From Paenibacillus cymbidii (GTDB lineage Bacteria > Bacillota > Bacilli > Paenibacillales > NBRC-103111), in contig NZ_SHLX01000030.1 of assembly GCF_004764705.1 (NCBI RefSeq), forward strand, positions 46,686-110,685: a DNA stretch of 64,000 nt, written 5' to 3'. Below the pieces are notes generated by a model. The model ran no database searches. It was not told the origin of the DNA and saw only the letters and a list, made by a program, of their open reading frames with translations. Numbering within the stretch: the first letter of the stretch is position 1; each line of letters starts with the position of its first letter. Both the position numbers and the translations under genes were made by a program. Below are positions 26,055-34,148 of the stretch, one piece after another.

Positions 26055-26383
26055 GAGGATGTTTCGCTCCTTTGCAAATGGCCGGTCAATCCCGTGATGT
26101 CGAACAACCGCTTGATTTTGGCCGGAATTTCGTCCACGAAAAAAGGAGCCTGGCGCTCGTCCCTGGCTTTGAGCATGGTGACGATCAGCCCGATCCCGGT
26201 GCTGTCGATGTAATCGAGGTGACGCAAATTAAGCCGCAGCGTGTCGTTCGTGCGCGCCAGCAGCGGATCGACCGCCGACCGCAGCTCGGCGGCTTTGGAC
26301 AAATCAAGCTTCCCGCTCAAATGTACGATACACTCGCTGCCGCGTTTCTCCTGCCGAATCTCGAATGTCGTTTCTTCCTTCAT
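26051..26383 (-). CDS. rsbV: Anti-sigma factor antagonist
   Basis: A 110-aa STAS-domain protein. The phosphorylatable serine is in DYIDSTGIGLIV (about Ser61). The start ATG at 26383 gives the usual RsbV length; AAGGAG lies 12 nt upstream, a rather long spacing. In its dephosphorylated form it binds RsbW and releases sigma-B. It is cotranscribed with rsbW and sigB. Confidence 0.92.
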   Translation of the reverse strand: MKEETTFEIRQEKRGSECIVHLSGKLDLSKAAELRSAVDPLLARTNDTLRLNLRHLDYIDSTGIGLIVTMLKARDERQAPFFVDEIPAKIKRLFDITGLTGHLQRSETSS

Positions 26384-26445
26384 GCGCGATAACCGCTCCT
26401 TTATCCCGATTTCCATCTTCCGTTATAGGCTTGTTCCTCTAGCTA

Positions 26446-26862
26446 TCATCTTACCATACGCACGGCGGCGGCCAGCAGCCGGATGCCGCGCAGAAAGGCG
26501 CTTTCGCTGTTCTCCAGCTTCTCCGCATGGCGGCTGCCGCGGGCGATCGCCTGCGCCGCCGCGGCGGACACATGCCGCAGAGAAGCCGTCACGTCGTGCA
26601 GGGCAAGCCCGATTTCCTGCACCGTTTCGAACAGCGGGTTGAGCGTGCGCAGCTTGGTCTGGGCGTCGCCGATCACGTCTTCGCCGGCGCGAACGATCCG
26701 CTGCACTTCCTCGTTCCATTCGCCCAGTTGGACTTTCGTATCGTCGATGAGCCGATTGGCCTTCTGCAGCGTGTCGTCCACCGTGCGCAACGTACGAATA
26801 AGATAAACCACCAGCGCCGCGAAGCATACGGCCGCAAGCGCCGCGCTAATCTGGATGACCAT
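26446..26862 (-). CDS. DUF948 (YtxG-like) membrane-anchored protein
   Basis: A 138-aa protein with one N-terminal membrane segment (ISAALAAVCFAALVVYLIRT) followed by helices of the DUF948 family, as in the general stress protein YtxG. AGGGAGG precedes the ATG at 26862. It is the first gene of the sigB operon, 62 nt upstream of rsbV, and is preceded by a sigma-B-like promoter. Linkage of a YtxG-like gene to rsbVW-sigB differs from the ytxGHJ arrangement of Bacillus subtilis. Confidence 0.82.
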   Translation of the reverse strand: MVIQISAALAAVCFAALVVYLIRTLRTVDDTLQKANRLIDDTKVQLGEWNEEVQRIVRAGEDVIGDAQTKLRTLNPLFETVQEIGLALHDVTASLRHVSAAAAQAIARGSRHAEKLENSESAFLRGIRLLAAAVRMVR

Positions 26863-26902
26863 GCCGATTCCTCCCTTGCGCATCGCCTTGTCTTTCCTAT
26901 CC

Positions 26903-26928
26903 TTACCCCGGCTTTGTGCAAATGAAAC
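26903..26928 (-). promoter_or_regulatory. Candidate sigma-B promoter of the sigB operon
   Basis: On the minus strand GTTTCA (26928-26923), a 14-nt spacer, then GGGTAA (26908-26903), 40 nt before the first start codon. It matches five of six bases in each hexamer, as expected for an autoregulated sigB operon. Confidence 0.7.
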
Positions 26929-26959
26929 AAAAAGGGGCGGCATTTTTCATATCTCCGCC

Positions 26960-26988
26960 GTTTCAACGCCCGGTTCCGATGGTATAAT
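26960..26988 (+). promoter_or_regulatory. Overlapping sigma-A and sigma-B promoters of dps
   Basis: Sigma-A type: TTTCAA at 26961-26966, a 16-nt spacer, TATAAT at 26983-26988. Sigma-B type: GTTTCA at 26960-26965, a 14-nt spacer, TGGTAT at 26980-26985. The two share bases, so the factors would compete for one site. Confidence 0.6.
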
Positions 26989-27030
26989 AAGAATAGCTTA
27001 GCATCTCAATAGCCGAAGGAGGACAAACCC

Positions 27031-27501
27031 ATGGCACAACATCTGAAGGAAGCGCCCCGCGCGCAGAGCAACGCGGTCTTGGACCTGCTGAACAAACAGG
27101 TCGCCAACTGGTCGGTGCTTTACATGAAGCTGCACAACTACCATTGGAACGTCAAAGGCAAACATTTCTTCGAGCTCCATGTCAAGTTGGAGGAATTGTA
27201 CAACGAAGCGGCGGAGCATCTGGATACGATCGCGGAACGCGTACTGTCGCTGGGAGGCAAACCGATCGCCACGTTGAAGGAATCGCTGGCCGAATCGTCG
27301 CTGAAGGAAGCCGGCGGCGAAAAGACGGAGACGGACATGGTCGGTCAAGTGGTCGCCGATTTCGAAACGATTATCGACGAACTGGGCAAAGGCGTCAGCA
27401 TCAGCGAAGAACACGACGATTCGCCGACGGCGGACATGCTGACCGGCGTCAAGGCGTCGCTGCAGAAGCATGTTTGGATGCTCAAAGCATTCCTCGGTTG
27501 A
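27031..27501 (+). CDS. dps: Dps-family DNA-binding ferritin-like protein
   Basis: A 156-aa iron-storage and DNA-protection protein. The ferroxidase ligands are in LHNYHWNVKGKHFFELHVKL and EELYNEAAEHLDTIAER, which match the Dps/MrgA signature. AAGGAGG precedes the ATG. It is a single gene with a terminator. It oxidises and stores iron using peroxide, which complements the superoxide dismutase encoded upstream. Confidence 0.95.
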   Translation: MAQHLKEAPRAQSNAVLDLLNKQVANWSVLYMKLHNYHWNVKGKHFFELHVKLEELYNEAAEHLDTIAERVLSLGGKPIATLKESLAESSLKEAGGEKTETDMVGQVVADFETIIDELGKGVSISEEHDDSPTADMLTGVKASLQKHVWMLKAFLG

Positions 27502-27533
27502 ATGAATATCGACCGCTGCCATAGCACAAAACG

Positions 27534-27567
27534 AAACCCCGACTGCCTCGTGCAGTTGGGGTTTTGG
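27534..27567 (+). terminator. Terminator of dps
   Basis: AAACCCCGACTGC pairs with GCAGTTGGGGTTT (one mismatch) and is followed by TTTTGG. It lies between convergent genes. Confidence 0.85.
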
Positions 27568-27588
27568 TATGACGGACACCGCCGCGCC

Positions 27589-28023
27589 TCAATTCGGCTG
27601 CGGCAAATATTTGGTCATGACGATTTCCGTACCGGACTGCCGCAGGTTCACTTCCATCTCGTCCATCAGCGCCTGCATGAGGAAGATGCCAAGCCCGCCT
27701 TCCTCGACTTCGGACAAGCTGCCGGACAGGAGCGGCGATTGCCGCGGCACGCGCAAGTCGCTCGGCACGCCGCCGCCGTCGTCAGCGACGGAAATGCGCA
27801 GCCGATCCTCCAGCATTTCGAAGGTCAGCTCGATCCGGCCGATCTCTTCGCCGTAGCCGTGCAGCACCGCATTGTTGCACGCCTCGGAAACGGCTACTTT
27901 CATATCCTCGATCTCTTCGAACGAATAACCCATTCGCGTCGCAACGCCGTACAACGCCAGTCTGGCCACATCGATGCAGTCCGCTTTGGCCGGGATCGTC
28001 AAATTTACAGTTGCTGGCTCCAC
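27589..28023 (-). CDS. RsbW-type anti-sigma factor kinase, second copy
   Basis: A 144-aa paralogue of RsbW with N box EACNNAVLHGYGE and G box GGLGIFLMQALMDE. It is clearly homologous to the rsbW at 25602 along its full length but diverged. No sigma gene follows it; instead it ends against dps. It may hold the same sigma-B or act on another target. It lies 6 nt behind the RsbV paralogue. Confidence 0.88.
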   Translation of the reverse strand: MEPATVNLTIPAKADCIDVARLALYGVATRMGYSFEEIEDMKVAVSEACNNAVLHGYGEEIGRIELTFEMLEDRLRISVADDGGGVPSDLRVPRQSPLLSGSLSEVEEGGLGIFLMQALMDEMEVNLRQSGTEIVMTKYLPQPN

Positions 28024-28029
28024 TCCGCG

Positions 28030-28425
28030 CTACCTCCCGCCGTCGCCTGCGCCGTCCAAAAAACGGCTGATGCCGGTCAAATCGAACAGCCGTTTGATTT
28101 TGCCCGGGATTTGTTCGATGCGGAACGAGCCCGGATGGTCGGCGCGCGCTTTCAATGCAAAAATGACGATGCCAATACCGGTACTGTCCATATAAGTCAA
28201 ATCCCGCATATCAAAAACGAGCGTCTTGTCGAATTGCGCCAGCACAGGTTCGATAATGGAACGAAAGTACGCGGCTGCCGACAAATCCAGCTCGCCGCGC
28301 AGCAGCATTACCCGACTTGCCGGTGTTTCTTCATAACCGACGCCGAATTGTTTGCCTGACACGATCCCGTTCACCCCCGGCGTTCGTTCTTTCCCTAGCA
28401 TAGCAGAAGCTGCGATCATTTTCAT
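28030..28425 (-). CDS. RsbV-type anti-anti-sigma factor, second copy
   Basis: A STAS-domain paralogue of RsbV (131 aa from the ATG at 28425). The phospho-serine motif reads TYMDSTGIGIVI, and the C-terminal IPGKIKRLFDLTGI matches IPAKIKRLFDITGL of the first copy. The ATG start gives about 20 extra N-terminal residues relative to RsbV; a GTG at 28362 would give exactly 110 aa. The promoter position, 50 nt upstream of the ATG, is compatible with the longer form. Confidence 0.87.
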   Translation of the reverse strand: MKMIAASAMLGKERTPGVNGIVSGKQFGVGYEETPASRVMLLRGELDLSAAAYFRSIIEPVLAQFDKTLVFDMRDLTYMDSTGIGIVIFALKARADHPGSFRIEQIPGKIKRLFDLTGISRFLDGAGDGGR

Positions 28426-28474
28426 CCCCCCCGCCTTTCCGCTTCTCCTGAAGCCCCATACGTCTACATCCTCT

Positions 28475-28500
28475 ATAACCACAATCGGCTCCCGTGAAAC
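28475..28500 (-). promoter_or_regulatory. Candidate sigma-B promoter of the second rsbV-rsbW pair
   Basis: On the minus strand GTTTCA (28500-28495), a 14-nt spacer, then GGTTAT (28480-28475). The -35 and spacing are identical to those of the sigB operon promoter. It overlaps nothing coding and lies 49 nt before the start codon. Confidence 0.65.
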
Positions 28501-28525
28501 TTGCGTTCACGGAAGCCGATGACCT

Positions 28526-29740
28526 TTATCCGATTCGCGACAACCTTGCTCCCGCTCCCGTTTGCGGCGCCGATGCAATCGCCACCGGCCGCAGTTCCGG
28601 CTTGCGCGGCGTGTGCTCGTGGTGGCCGATCACGGTGACCGTGCCGCAGGTAGAGTCGCCGATGACGGCGCCGTCCGCGACGATCGCCCCTTCGCCGACG
28701 ATCGTTTTGTACAGCGTGGCGTTGCGGCCGATTACGGCTCCCGGCATCACGACGGAATCGACGACAAGGCTGCCCGGTTTGATTTCGACATCGTACGAAA
28801 CGACCGAACGGTCGACCGTACCTTCGACAATGCAGCCTTCGCCGATCAGCGATTGCCGCGTCGCTCCGCTATCGCCGATATAGTGCGGCGGCAGCGACGG
28901 CAGCGGCGTGCGAATCGGCCAGTCGCGTCTGCCAAGCCGCAGCGGCGAATTGGCGGAGATCAGATCCATATGCGCTTCCCACAAGCTGTCGATCGTGCCG
29001 ACATCTTTCCAATACCCGGAGAAGCGGTAGGCATACACCCGCTTGCGGCCGGCGATCATCAGCGGAATGACGTCCTTGCCGAAATCGTTGCTGGAGGAAA
29101 GCAGCTGCGCATCTTCCTCCAGCGCGTCGCGCAGCTTATCCCATGTAAAGACGTAAATGCCCATCGAGGCAATGTCGCTGGCGGGTTTGGCCGGTTTCTC
29201 GGCAAATTCGGTCACGCGCCCGTCTTCCGCTACGGACATAATGCCGAATCGGCTCGCTTCCTCGCGGCCGACGCGAATGGAAGAGATCGTCAAGTCCGCC
29301 CCGCTCTCTTTATGGAAATCGAGCAGCGGGCGATAGTCCATCTGGTAAATGTGATCGGCGGACAGGATCAGCACGTACTTCGGAGCATATTGTTCGAGGT
29401 AAGCGAAATTTTCGTAAACCGCGCTTGCGGTGCCTTTGTACCAGCACAACCCGTCTCTGCCGGCAAACGGAGGCAGCATCGTGATGCCGCCGTCCCGACG
29501 ATCCAGCTCCCAGGGCGCCCCCGAACCGATGTGACTCGACAACGCGAGCGGTTGATATTGCGTCAGCACGCCGACGGTATCGATCTGCGAATTGGCGCAA
29601 TTGCTCAGCGCAAAATCGATCATCCGATATTTGCCGCCGAAGTGGACCGCGGGCTTGGCCAACCGTTCCGTCAGCGCGTCGAGCCTGCGTCCCTCCCCGC
29701 CCGCAAGCAGCATGGCTACACATTCTTTTGTTCTCCTCAT
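28526..29740 (-). CDS. glgC: Glucose-1-phosphate adenylyltransferase
   Basis: A 404-aa enzyme that makes ADP-glucose, the first committed step of glycogen synthesis. The nucleotide-binding N-terminus reads AMLLAGGEGRRLDALT; other family motifs are GTASAVYENF and YWKDVGTIDSLWEAH. The C-terminal left-handed beta-helix is visible as hexapeptide repeats (VVMPGAVIGRNATLY). The start at 29740, with GGGAGG upstream, gives the usual length. No glgD, glgA or glgB is nearby, so it acts alone or with distant genes. Confidence 0.94.
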   Translation of the reverse strand: MRRTKECVAMLLAGGEGRRLDALTERLAKPAVHFGGKYRMIDFALSNCANSQIDTVGVLTQYQPLALSSHIGSGAPWELDRRDGGITMLPPFAGRDGLCWYKGTASAVYENFAYLEQYAPKYVLILSADHIYQMDYRPLLDFHKESGADLTISSIRVGREEASRFGIMSVAEDGRVTEFAEKPAKPASDIASMGIYVFTWDKLRDALEEDAQLLSSSNDFGKDVIPLMIAGRKRVYAYRFSGYWKDVGTIDSLWEAHMDLISANSPLRLGRRDWPIRTPLPSLPPHYIGDSGATRQSLIGEGCIVEGTVDRSVVSYDVEIKPGSLVVDSVVMPGAVIGRNATLYKTIVGEGAIVADGAVIGDSTCGTVTVIGHHEHTPRKPELRPVAIASAPQTGAGARLSRIG

Positions 29741-29973
29741 CTCGCGTTCCTCCCGTTCATTTCTTGGAACCGGCGAATGCCCGGTTCTGCCAGACCCTAA
29801 TTTCTTCACCCCATTTCGCCAATTTGAACCAGTTGGTGCCGGAGACTGCCTCTGCAGCGGCTGGAAGTGCACAACAACGAATAATATGGCGCTCATTGGC
29901 AAAACATGACTGTATGGAATGGAAACTATCGCCGGCCGCCCCCGGTTGCGGCTGGCAGAAGAGAGGCGCCGGC

Positions 29974-30207
29974 ATGTGGGCCGTTTCGGGGATTGTACTG
30001 CTTACGATCGGCTACGTGTGGCTGGAGCTTCCCGCCATGCGGAGGAACAAACAATACAAGGAAATCGCGGTGTTCAGCCTGCTTGTCGCCGCATCGCTGG
30101 CAGCGGGCATCCCGCTTGCGCTTCATGTCAAACTGCCGAACCCGTTAGATTGGATCGAAGCCGCTCTGAAGCCGGTGAGCGAAGCCATATATGGCGCCGC
30201 GGAATAA
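29974..30207 (+). CDS. Small two-TM protein, probable germinant-receptor D-type subunit
   Basis: A 77-aa protein with two hydrophobic segments (WAVSGIVLLTIGYVWLEL and IAVFSLLVAASLAAGIPLAL) joined by a basic loop. GAGAGG precedes the ATG at 29974. It is the first gene of the ger cluster. Small two-TM D subunits are known to be encoded with GerA/B/C receptors in Bacillus and to modulate them. The assignment rests on size, topology and position. Confidence 0.72.
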   Translation: MWAVSGIVLLTIGYVWLELPAMRRNKQYKEIAVFSLLVAASLAAGIPLALHVKLPNPLDWIEAALKPVSEAIYGAAE

Positions 30208-30275
30208 TCCCGTTCAACTGCCGCCCGGCTATCGTGCCATGCGCGCAATCACAGTCACAGAGGGGGAGAAGCGCG

Positions 30276-31364
30276 GTGAACAACACCGTCATCGAGGCGC
30301 GTTCGTTTATGATTCTGGTCGCCTTCTTCACCGTGGGAACGTCCATCCTGATCGCGCCAAGCGGACTGGCTCACGGTGCGAAGCAGGATGCCTGGCTCGC
30401 CAGTTTGATCGGCATCGCCATGGACGTGCTGCTCGTCTGGCTTTATATCGCGCTCGCGGAACGTTATCCCGACCGCTCGATCGTGGAATATTGCGAGCTT
30501 GCGCTTGGCAAGTGGGTCGGCAAAGCGCTGGCATTGGCCTTCATCTGCTTCTGCTTTCTGCTGGCATCGCTGCTGATCGGCGATATGGGATTTTTCCTGA
30601 CCTCGCAAATTATGACCGACACGCCGATCGAAGCTTCGGAGCTGCTGTTCGCCGCAGCCGTCATCTTTACCGTTCGTGCGGGGCTTGCGATATATTCGAT
30701 GGCTGCGGAGCTATTTTACGCCGTCATGATTGTGCTGTTCCTGATGATATTTCTGCCGTCCGTGCCGGAATTTCAGGCTGCCCACGTGCTTCCCGCGCTC
30801 GAACGCGGCATTATGCCCAGCGTCAAAAGCGGCTTTACGTTCATGACGCTGCAAGAGCTTGTCATCATGCTGATGTTTTACCCGAATGTGGTCAAAGGTA
30901 CCGGGCGCAAGCGCGGCTTCCTGGTTGGAACGCTGATCGGCAGCGCCATCCTGCAATTGACGACAACCGCGATCATCCTCGTCATCGGCGCGCCGGTGAC
31001 GGGCAATCAGCTGTTTCCCGCCTATTACATCGCCAAACATATCAGCATCGGCGAATTTTTCCAGCGTTTGGAGGTCGGCATGATGCTGTTGTGGGTGCTG
31101 TCGATTTTTATGAAGCTGACGCTTACGTTTCACGCTTCGGTAAAAGGAATGGCGCAGCTGCTGCGCTTGCGCGACGAACGGCCTTTCCTGTGGCCGCTTG
31201 CCGCCGTCATGATCGCCCTTTCGCTCGCCTGCTACCCGAATATCGTCTATGCGCGCGAAATGATCGCCCGCACCTGGGCGCCGCTGGCGATCCTGTTCAT
31301 GGTGGTGCTGCCGCTGCTGCTGCTGGCCGGCTCCTTCATTCGCGGCAGGCGGGCGCGCGTTTGA
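30276..31364 (+). CDS. Spore germination receptor B subunit (GerAB/GerKB-type permease)
   Basis: A 362-aa integral membrane protein of the amino acid/polyamine permease superfamily, spore-germination branch. About ten transmembrane segments are seen. The start is a GTG at 30276 with AGGGGGAG 7 nt upstream. It is thought to bind the germinant and sits in the spore inner membrane. It is followed by the A and C subunits, giving the order D-B-A-C. Confidence 0.92.
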   Translation: MNNTVIEARSFMILVAFFTVGTSILIAPSGLAHGAKQDAWLASLIGIAMDVLLVWLYIALAERYPDRSIVEYCELALGKWVGKALALAFICFCFLLASLLIGDMGFFLTSQIMTDTPIEASELLFAAAVIFTVRAGLAIYSMAAELFYAVMIVLFLMIFLPSVPEFQAAHVLPALERGIMPSVKSGFTFMTLQELVIMLMFYPNVVKGTGRKRGFLVGTLIGSAILQLTTTAIILVIGAPVTGNQLFPAYYIAKHISIGEFFQRLEVGMMLLWVLSIFMKLTLTFHASVKGMAQLLRLRDERPFLWPLAAVMIALSLACYPNIVYAREMIARTWAPLAILFMVVLPLLLLAGSFIRGRRARV

Positions 31365-31391
31365 CCGCAAACAAACAGGAGGGATGAACCT

Positions 31392-32894
31392 GTGCCGGAA
31401 CGTTCGATGCCTGGAGATACGGTAAGCCCTCTCCTCGCCACCAATCTGGAGCTGCTCCTGCAAAAAATCGGCCGCAGCAGCGACGTCAAATGCCGGGAAA
31501 TCGGCCAAGACGACGCGGAAGGCGCAAGCATACGCGCGGTCGCGGTTTATATCGCAGGCATGACGGCTACGGAAGGCACGATCAAATCGCTGACGATTGC
31601 AGGCAGCGCCGAGCCTCCCCCGACGGACGCCGCGCAGCTGTTCGAGCACTACCGGGCCAGAGCGACCGCTCACGGCGAAGTGCAGGAGGTTCGCACCTTC
31701 GACGAGTTGTTCGTGCGGCTGCTGTCGGGCAATACGATCGTGTTCGTCGACGGCTGCGACGCCGCGCTGTCCGCGGACACGAAAGCACCGAAAGCCCGGC
31801 CGGTGGAAGAGCCGAACGTGCAATCCGTCGTGCGCGGGCCGCGGGAAGGCTTCACGGAAGTGCTCGAGTGGAATACGTCGCTGCTGCGGCGCAAGATCAA
31901 CGATCCGTCGCTGTGGATCGAAGGCCGGCGCGTCGGCCGCGTCACCAAAACCGAAATCGCCATCGCCTACCTGCATGGCATCGCCGACCCGCACATCGTC
32001 GAAGAAGTGCGCAGGCGGATCGATACGATCGACATCGACGGCGTATTGGAAAGCCACTATCTGGAGGAATTCGTACAGGACAAACAGATCACGTTGTTTC
32101 CGACCGTCTTCAACTCGGAACGGCCGGACGTCATCGCGGCCGGCCTGCTGGAAGGACGGGTCGCCCTGCTGGTCGACGGCACCCCGTTCGTGCTGCTTGT
32201 GCCGGCGCTGTTCGTCCAGTTTTTCCAATCCAGCGAAGACTACTACCAACGCTCCGACTTCTCCTCGCTGGTCCGGCTGCTGCGGTTCCTGTCGTTCCTG
32301 CTGGCGACGCTGACGCCTTCGCTGTATATCGCCATCTCCACCTTTCATCAGGAAATGCTGCCGACCACACTGCTGTACAACTTGGCCAGCCAGCGCGAAG
32401 GCGTTCCGTTCCCGGCGTTCGTCGAAGCGGCGATGATGGAAATAACGTTTGAAATTTTGCGCGAAGCGAGCGTGCGTATGCCCAGCACGATCGGGCAGTC
32501 GATCTCGATCGTCGGCACGCTGGTCATCGGGCAGGCGGCGGTGCAAGCCGGCCTTGTCAGCGCAGCGATGGTGATCGTCGTGTCGATCACCGCCATCTCC
32601 AACTTCGTGCTGCCTGCGTTCAACCTCGGCATCGCCGCCCGCATTTTGCGCTTCGGCATGATGATTCTTGGCGCCGCCTTCGGCCTGATCGGCATTTTCA
32701 TCGGCTTGATCGTCGTCATCGTCCACCTGTGCGGGCTGAAATCGATCGGCATCCCTTATATGGCGCCGCTCGCTCCGTTTCGCCGTTCCGATCAGAAGGA
32801 TGCGCTGCTCCGCCTGCCGTTTTCGCGCATGTTGAAGCGTCCGTACAGCTTGTATCCGCGAAATATCGTTCGGCAGAAGAAGCGAAAAACGTAG
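31392..32894 (+). CDS. Spore germination receptor A subunit (GerAA/GerKA type)
   Basis: A 500-aa protein. It has a soluble N-terminal domain (residues 1-270), with the family signature EPNVQSVVRGPREGFTE near 145, then a membrane domain of about five segments (residues 280-460), ending in a basic tail. The start is GTG with AGGAGGG 8 nt upstream. It forms the spore germinant receptor with the B and C subunits, encoded on either side. Confidence 0.94.
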   Translation: MPERSMPGDTVSPLLATNLELLLQKIGRSSDVKCREIGQDDAEGASIRAVAVYIAGMTATEGTIKSLTIAGSAEPPPTDAAQLFEHYRARATAHGEVQEVRTFDELFVRLLSGNTIVFVDGCDAALSADTKAPKARPVEEPNVQSVVRGPREGFTEVLEWNTSLLRRKINDPSLWIEGRRVGRVTKTEIAIAYLHGIADPHIVEEVRRRIDTIDIDGVLESHYLEEFVQDKQITLFPTVFNSERPDVIAAGLLEGRVALLVDGTPFVLLVPALFVQFFQSSEDYYQRSDFSSLVRLLRFLSFLLATLTPSLYIAISTFHQEMLPTTLLYNLASQREGVPFPAFVEAAMMEITFEILREASVRMPSTIGQSISIVGTLVIGQAAVQAGLVSAAMVIVVSITAISNFVLPAFNLGIAARILRFGMMILGAAFGLIGIFIGLIVVIVHLCGLKSIGIPYMAPLAPFRRSDQKDALLRLPFSRMLKRPYSLYPRNIVRQKKRKT

Positions 32895-32913
32895 GCCGAA
32901 AGGAGTGCCTCTC

Positions 32914-34143
32914 ATGCGGCATGCCATAACGGCATTAGGCGCGGTTATTGCGCTGCTGGTGTTGCCCGGCTGCTGGGACCGGCATGAATTGAACAACCTC
33001 AGCATCGTTACCGGCATCGGCATCGACAAGTCGGATCGCGGCGCTTACCGGGTCACGGTGCAAATCGTCAATCCGAGCCAGGCCGCATCCAAAGAAATGC
33101 CGTCCGGCAACAACTCCCCTGTGCTCGTATACGAGGAATCCGGCGCCACGATCCCGGAAGCGCTCGGCCGCATGACGATGAAGGCGCCGCGGCAGCTGCT
33201 GTACTCCCATGTGCGGGTCATTGTGCTCGGCGAAGATATCGCCCGGGAAGGGATTGGCAATCCGCTTGACTTTATTGCCCGCAATTCGGCGCTGCGCACC
33301 GATTTTTTTCTGGAGGTGGCGCATGGGACGAGCGCGGCCAAGATTTTGCAGACGTATATGATGGTGGACCCGATCCAGGCGAACAACTTGTATACGATGC
33401 TGGAAACGTCCGACAGGCTGTGGGCGGCGACCGGAAAAATCCGTTTTGACCAGTTGCTTGACGATTTGAACACCGAAGGAAAAAACGCCGCGCTGACCGG
33501 CGTATCGATCATCGGAAAGGATGCCGAGATCGACAACGTCCAGAACGGTCAGCATATCAAACCGCGGGCGGCGCTGAAATTTTCGGGGATGGCCGTCTTT
33601 AAGCATCAGCACATGGTCGGCTGGATCAGCGAAGGGGAGACGAAAGCGCTCAACTACGTTCAAGGCTCTGTCAGCCGATCGTCGGCTTTTTTGCCGTGCC
33701 CGAACGGGGGCAATTTATCGCTGGAAGTAGTGAATGCCACTTCCAAAATTCAGGCGCATGTACGGGACGGCAAACCAACGTTCGACGTATACTTGCGGCT
33801 GGAAGTGGACGTTGCCGCCATGGAATGCGATCTCGACCTGTCCAAAACCGCCACGCTGGCGTCCATCAAACAAATGGGCGATGAAAAGCTGCACGACATC
33901 GTCGACAGTGCGATCAAACGACTGCAGCGAGAGTTCGGCACCGACATCTTCGGCTTCGGCAGCGTGTTTCACCGTCGTTATCCCGGCTTGTGGCGCCAGA
34001 TCGACGATTGGGACGAAACGTTCCGCACCGTGCCGATCACCGTGCATGCCAACAATATCATTCGCCGAACCGGAACAATCGTGCAGCGAGCCGCAAACGA
34101 ATCGATGAACAAGCCGAACGTCCGCAAAAATGCCGGAAGCTGA
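32914..34143 (+). CDS. Spore germination receptor C subunit, Ger(x)C lipoprotein
   Basis: A 409-aa lipoprotein. The ATG at 32914 (AAAGGAG, 8 nt upstream) is followed by a signal peptide and the lipobox VLPGCWDR, the hallmark of GerC proteins. It ends six bases before the convergent histidine kinase gene. It anchors on the outer face of the spore inner membrane and completes the receptor. Confidence 0.94.
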   Translation: MRHAITALGAVIALLVLPGCWDRHELNNLSIVTGIGIDKSDRGAYRVTVQIVNPSQAASKEMPSGNNSPVLVYEESGATIPEALGRMTMKAPRQLLYSHVRVIVLGEDIAREGIGNPLDFIARNSALRTDFFLEVAHGTSAAKILQTYMMVDPIQANNLYTMLETSDRLWAATGKIRFDQLLDDLNTEGKNAALTGVSIIGKDAEIDNVQNGQHIKPRAALKFSGMAVFKHQHMVGWISEGETKALNYVQGSVSRSSAFLPCPNGGNLSLEVVNATSKIQAHVRDGKPTFDVYLRLEVDVAAMECDLDLSKTATLASIKQMGDEKLHDIVDSAIKRLQREFGTDIFGFGSVFHRRYPGLWRQIDDWDETFRTVPITVHANNIIRRTGTIVQRAANESMNKPNVRKNAGS

Positions 34144-34148
34144 GCCGT

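Noticed and set aside
30711..33029. 772-codon minus-strand open frame opposite the ger operon
   Set aside because: The sequence is dominated by Arg, His, Asp and Gln, typical of the complement of GC-rich genes. The plus-strand GerA/B/C proteins are unambiguous.
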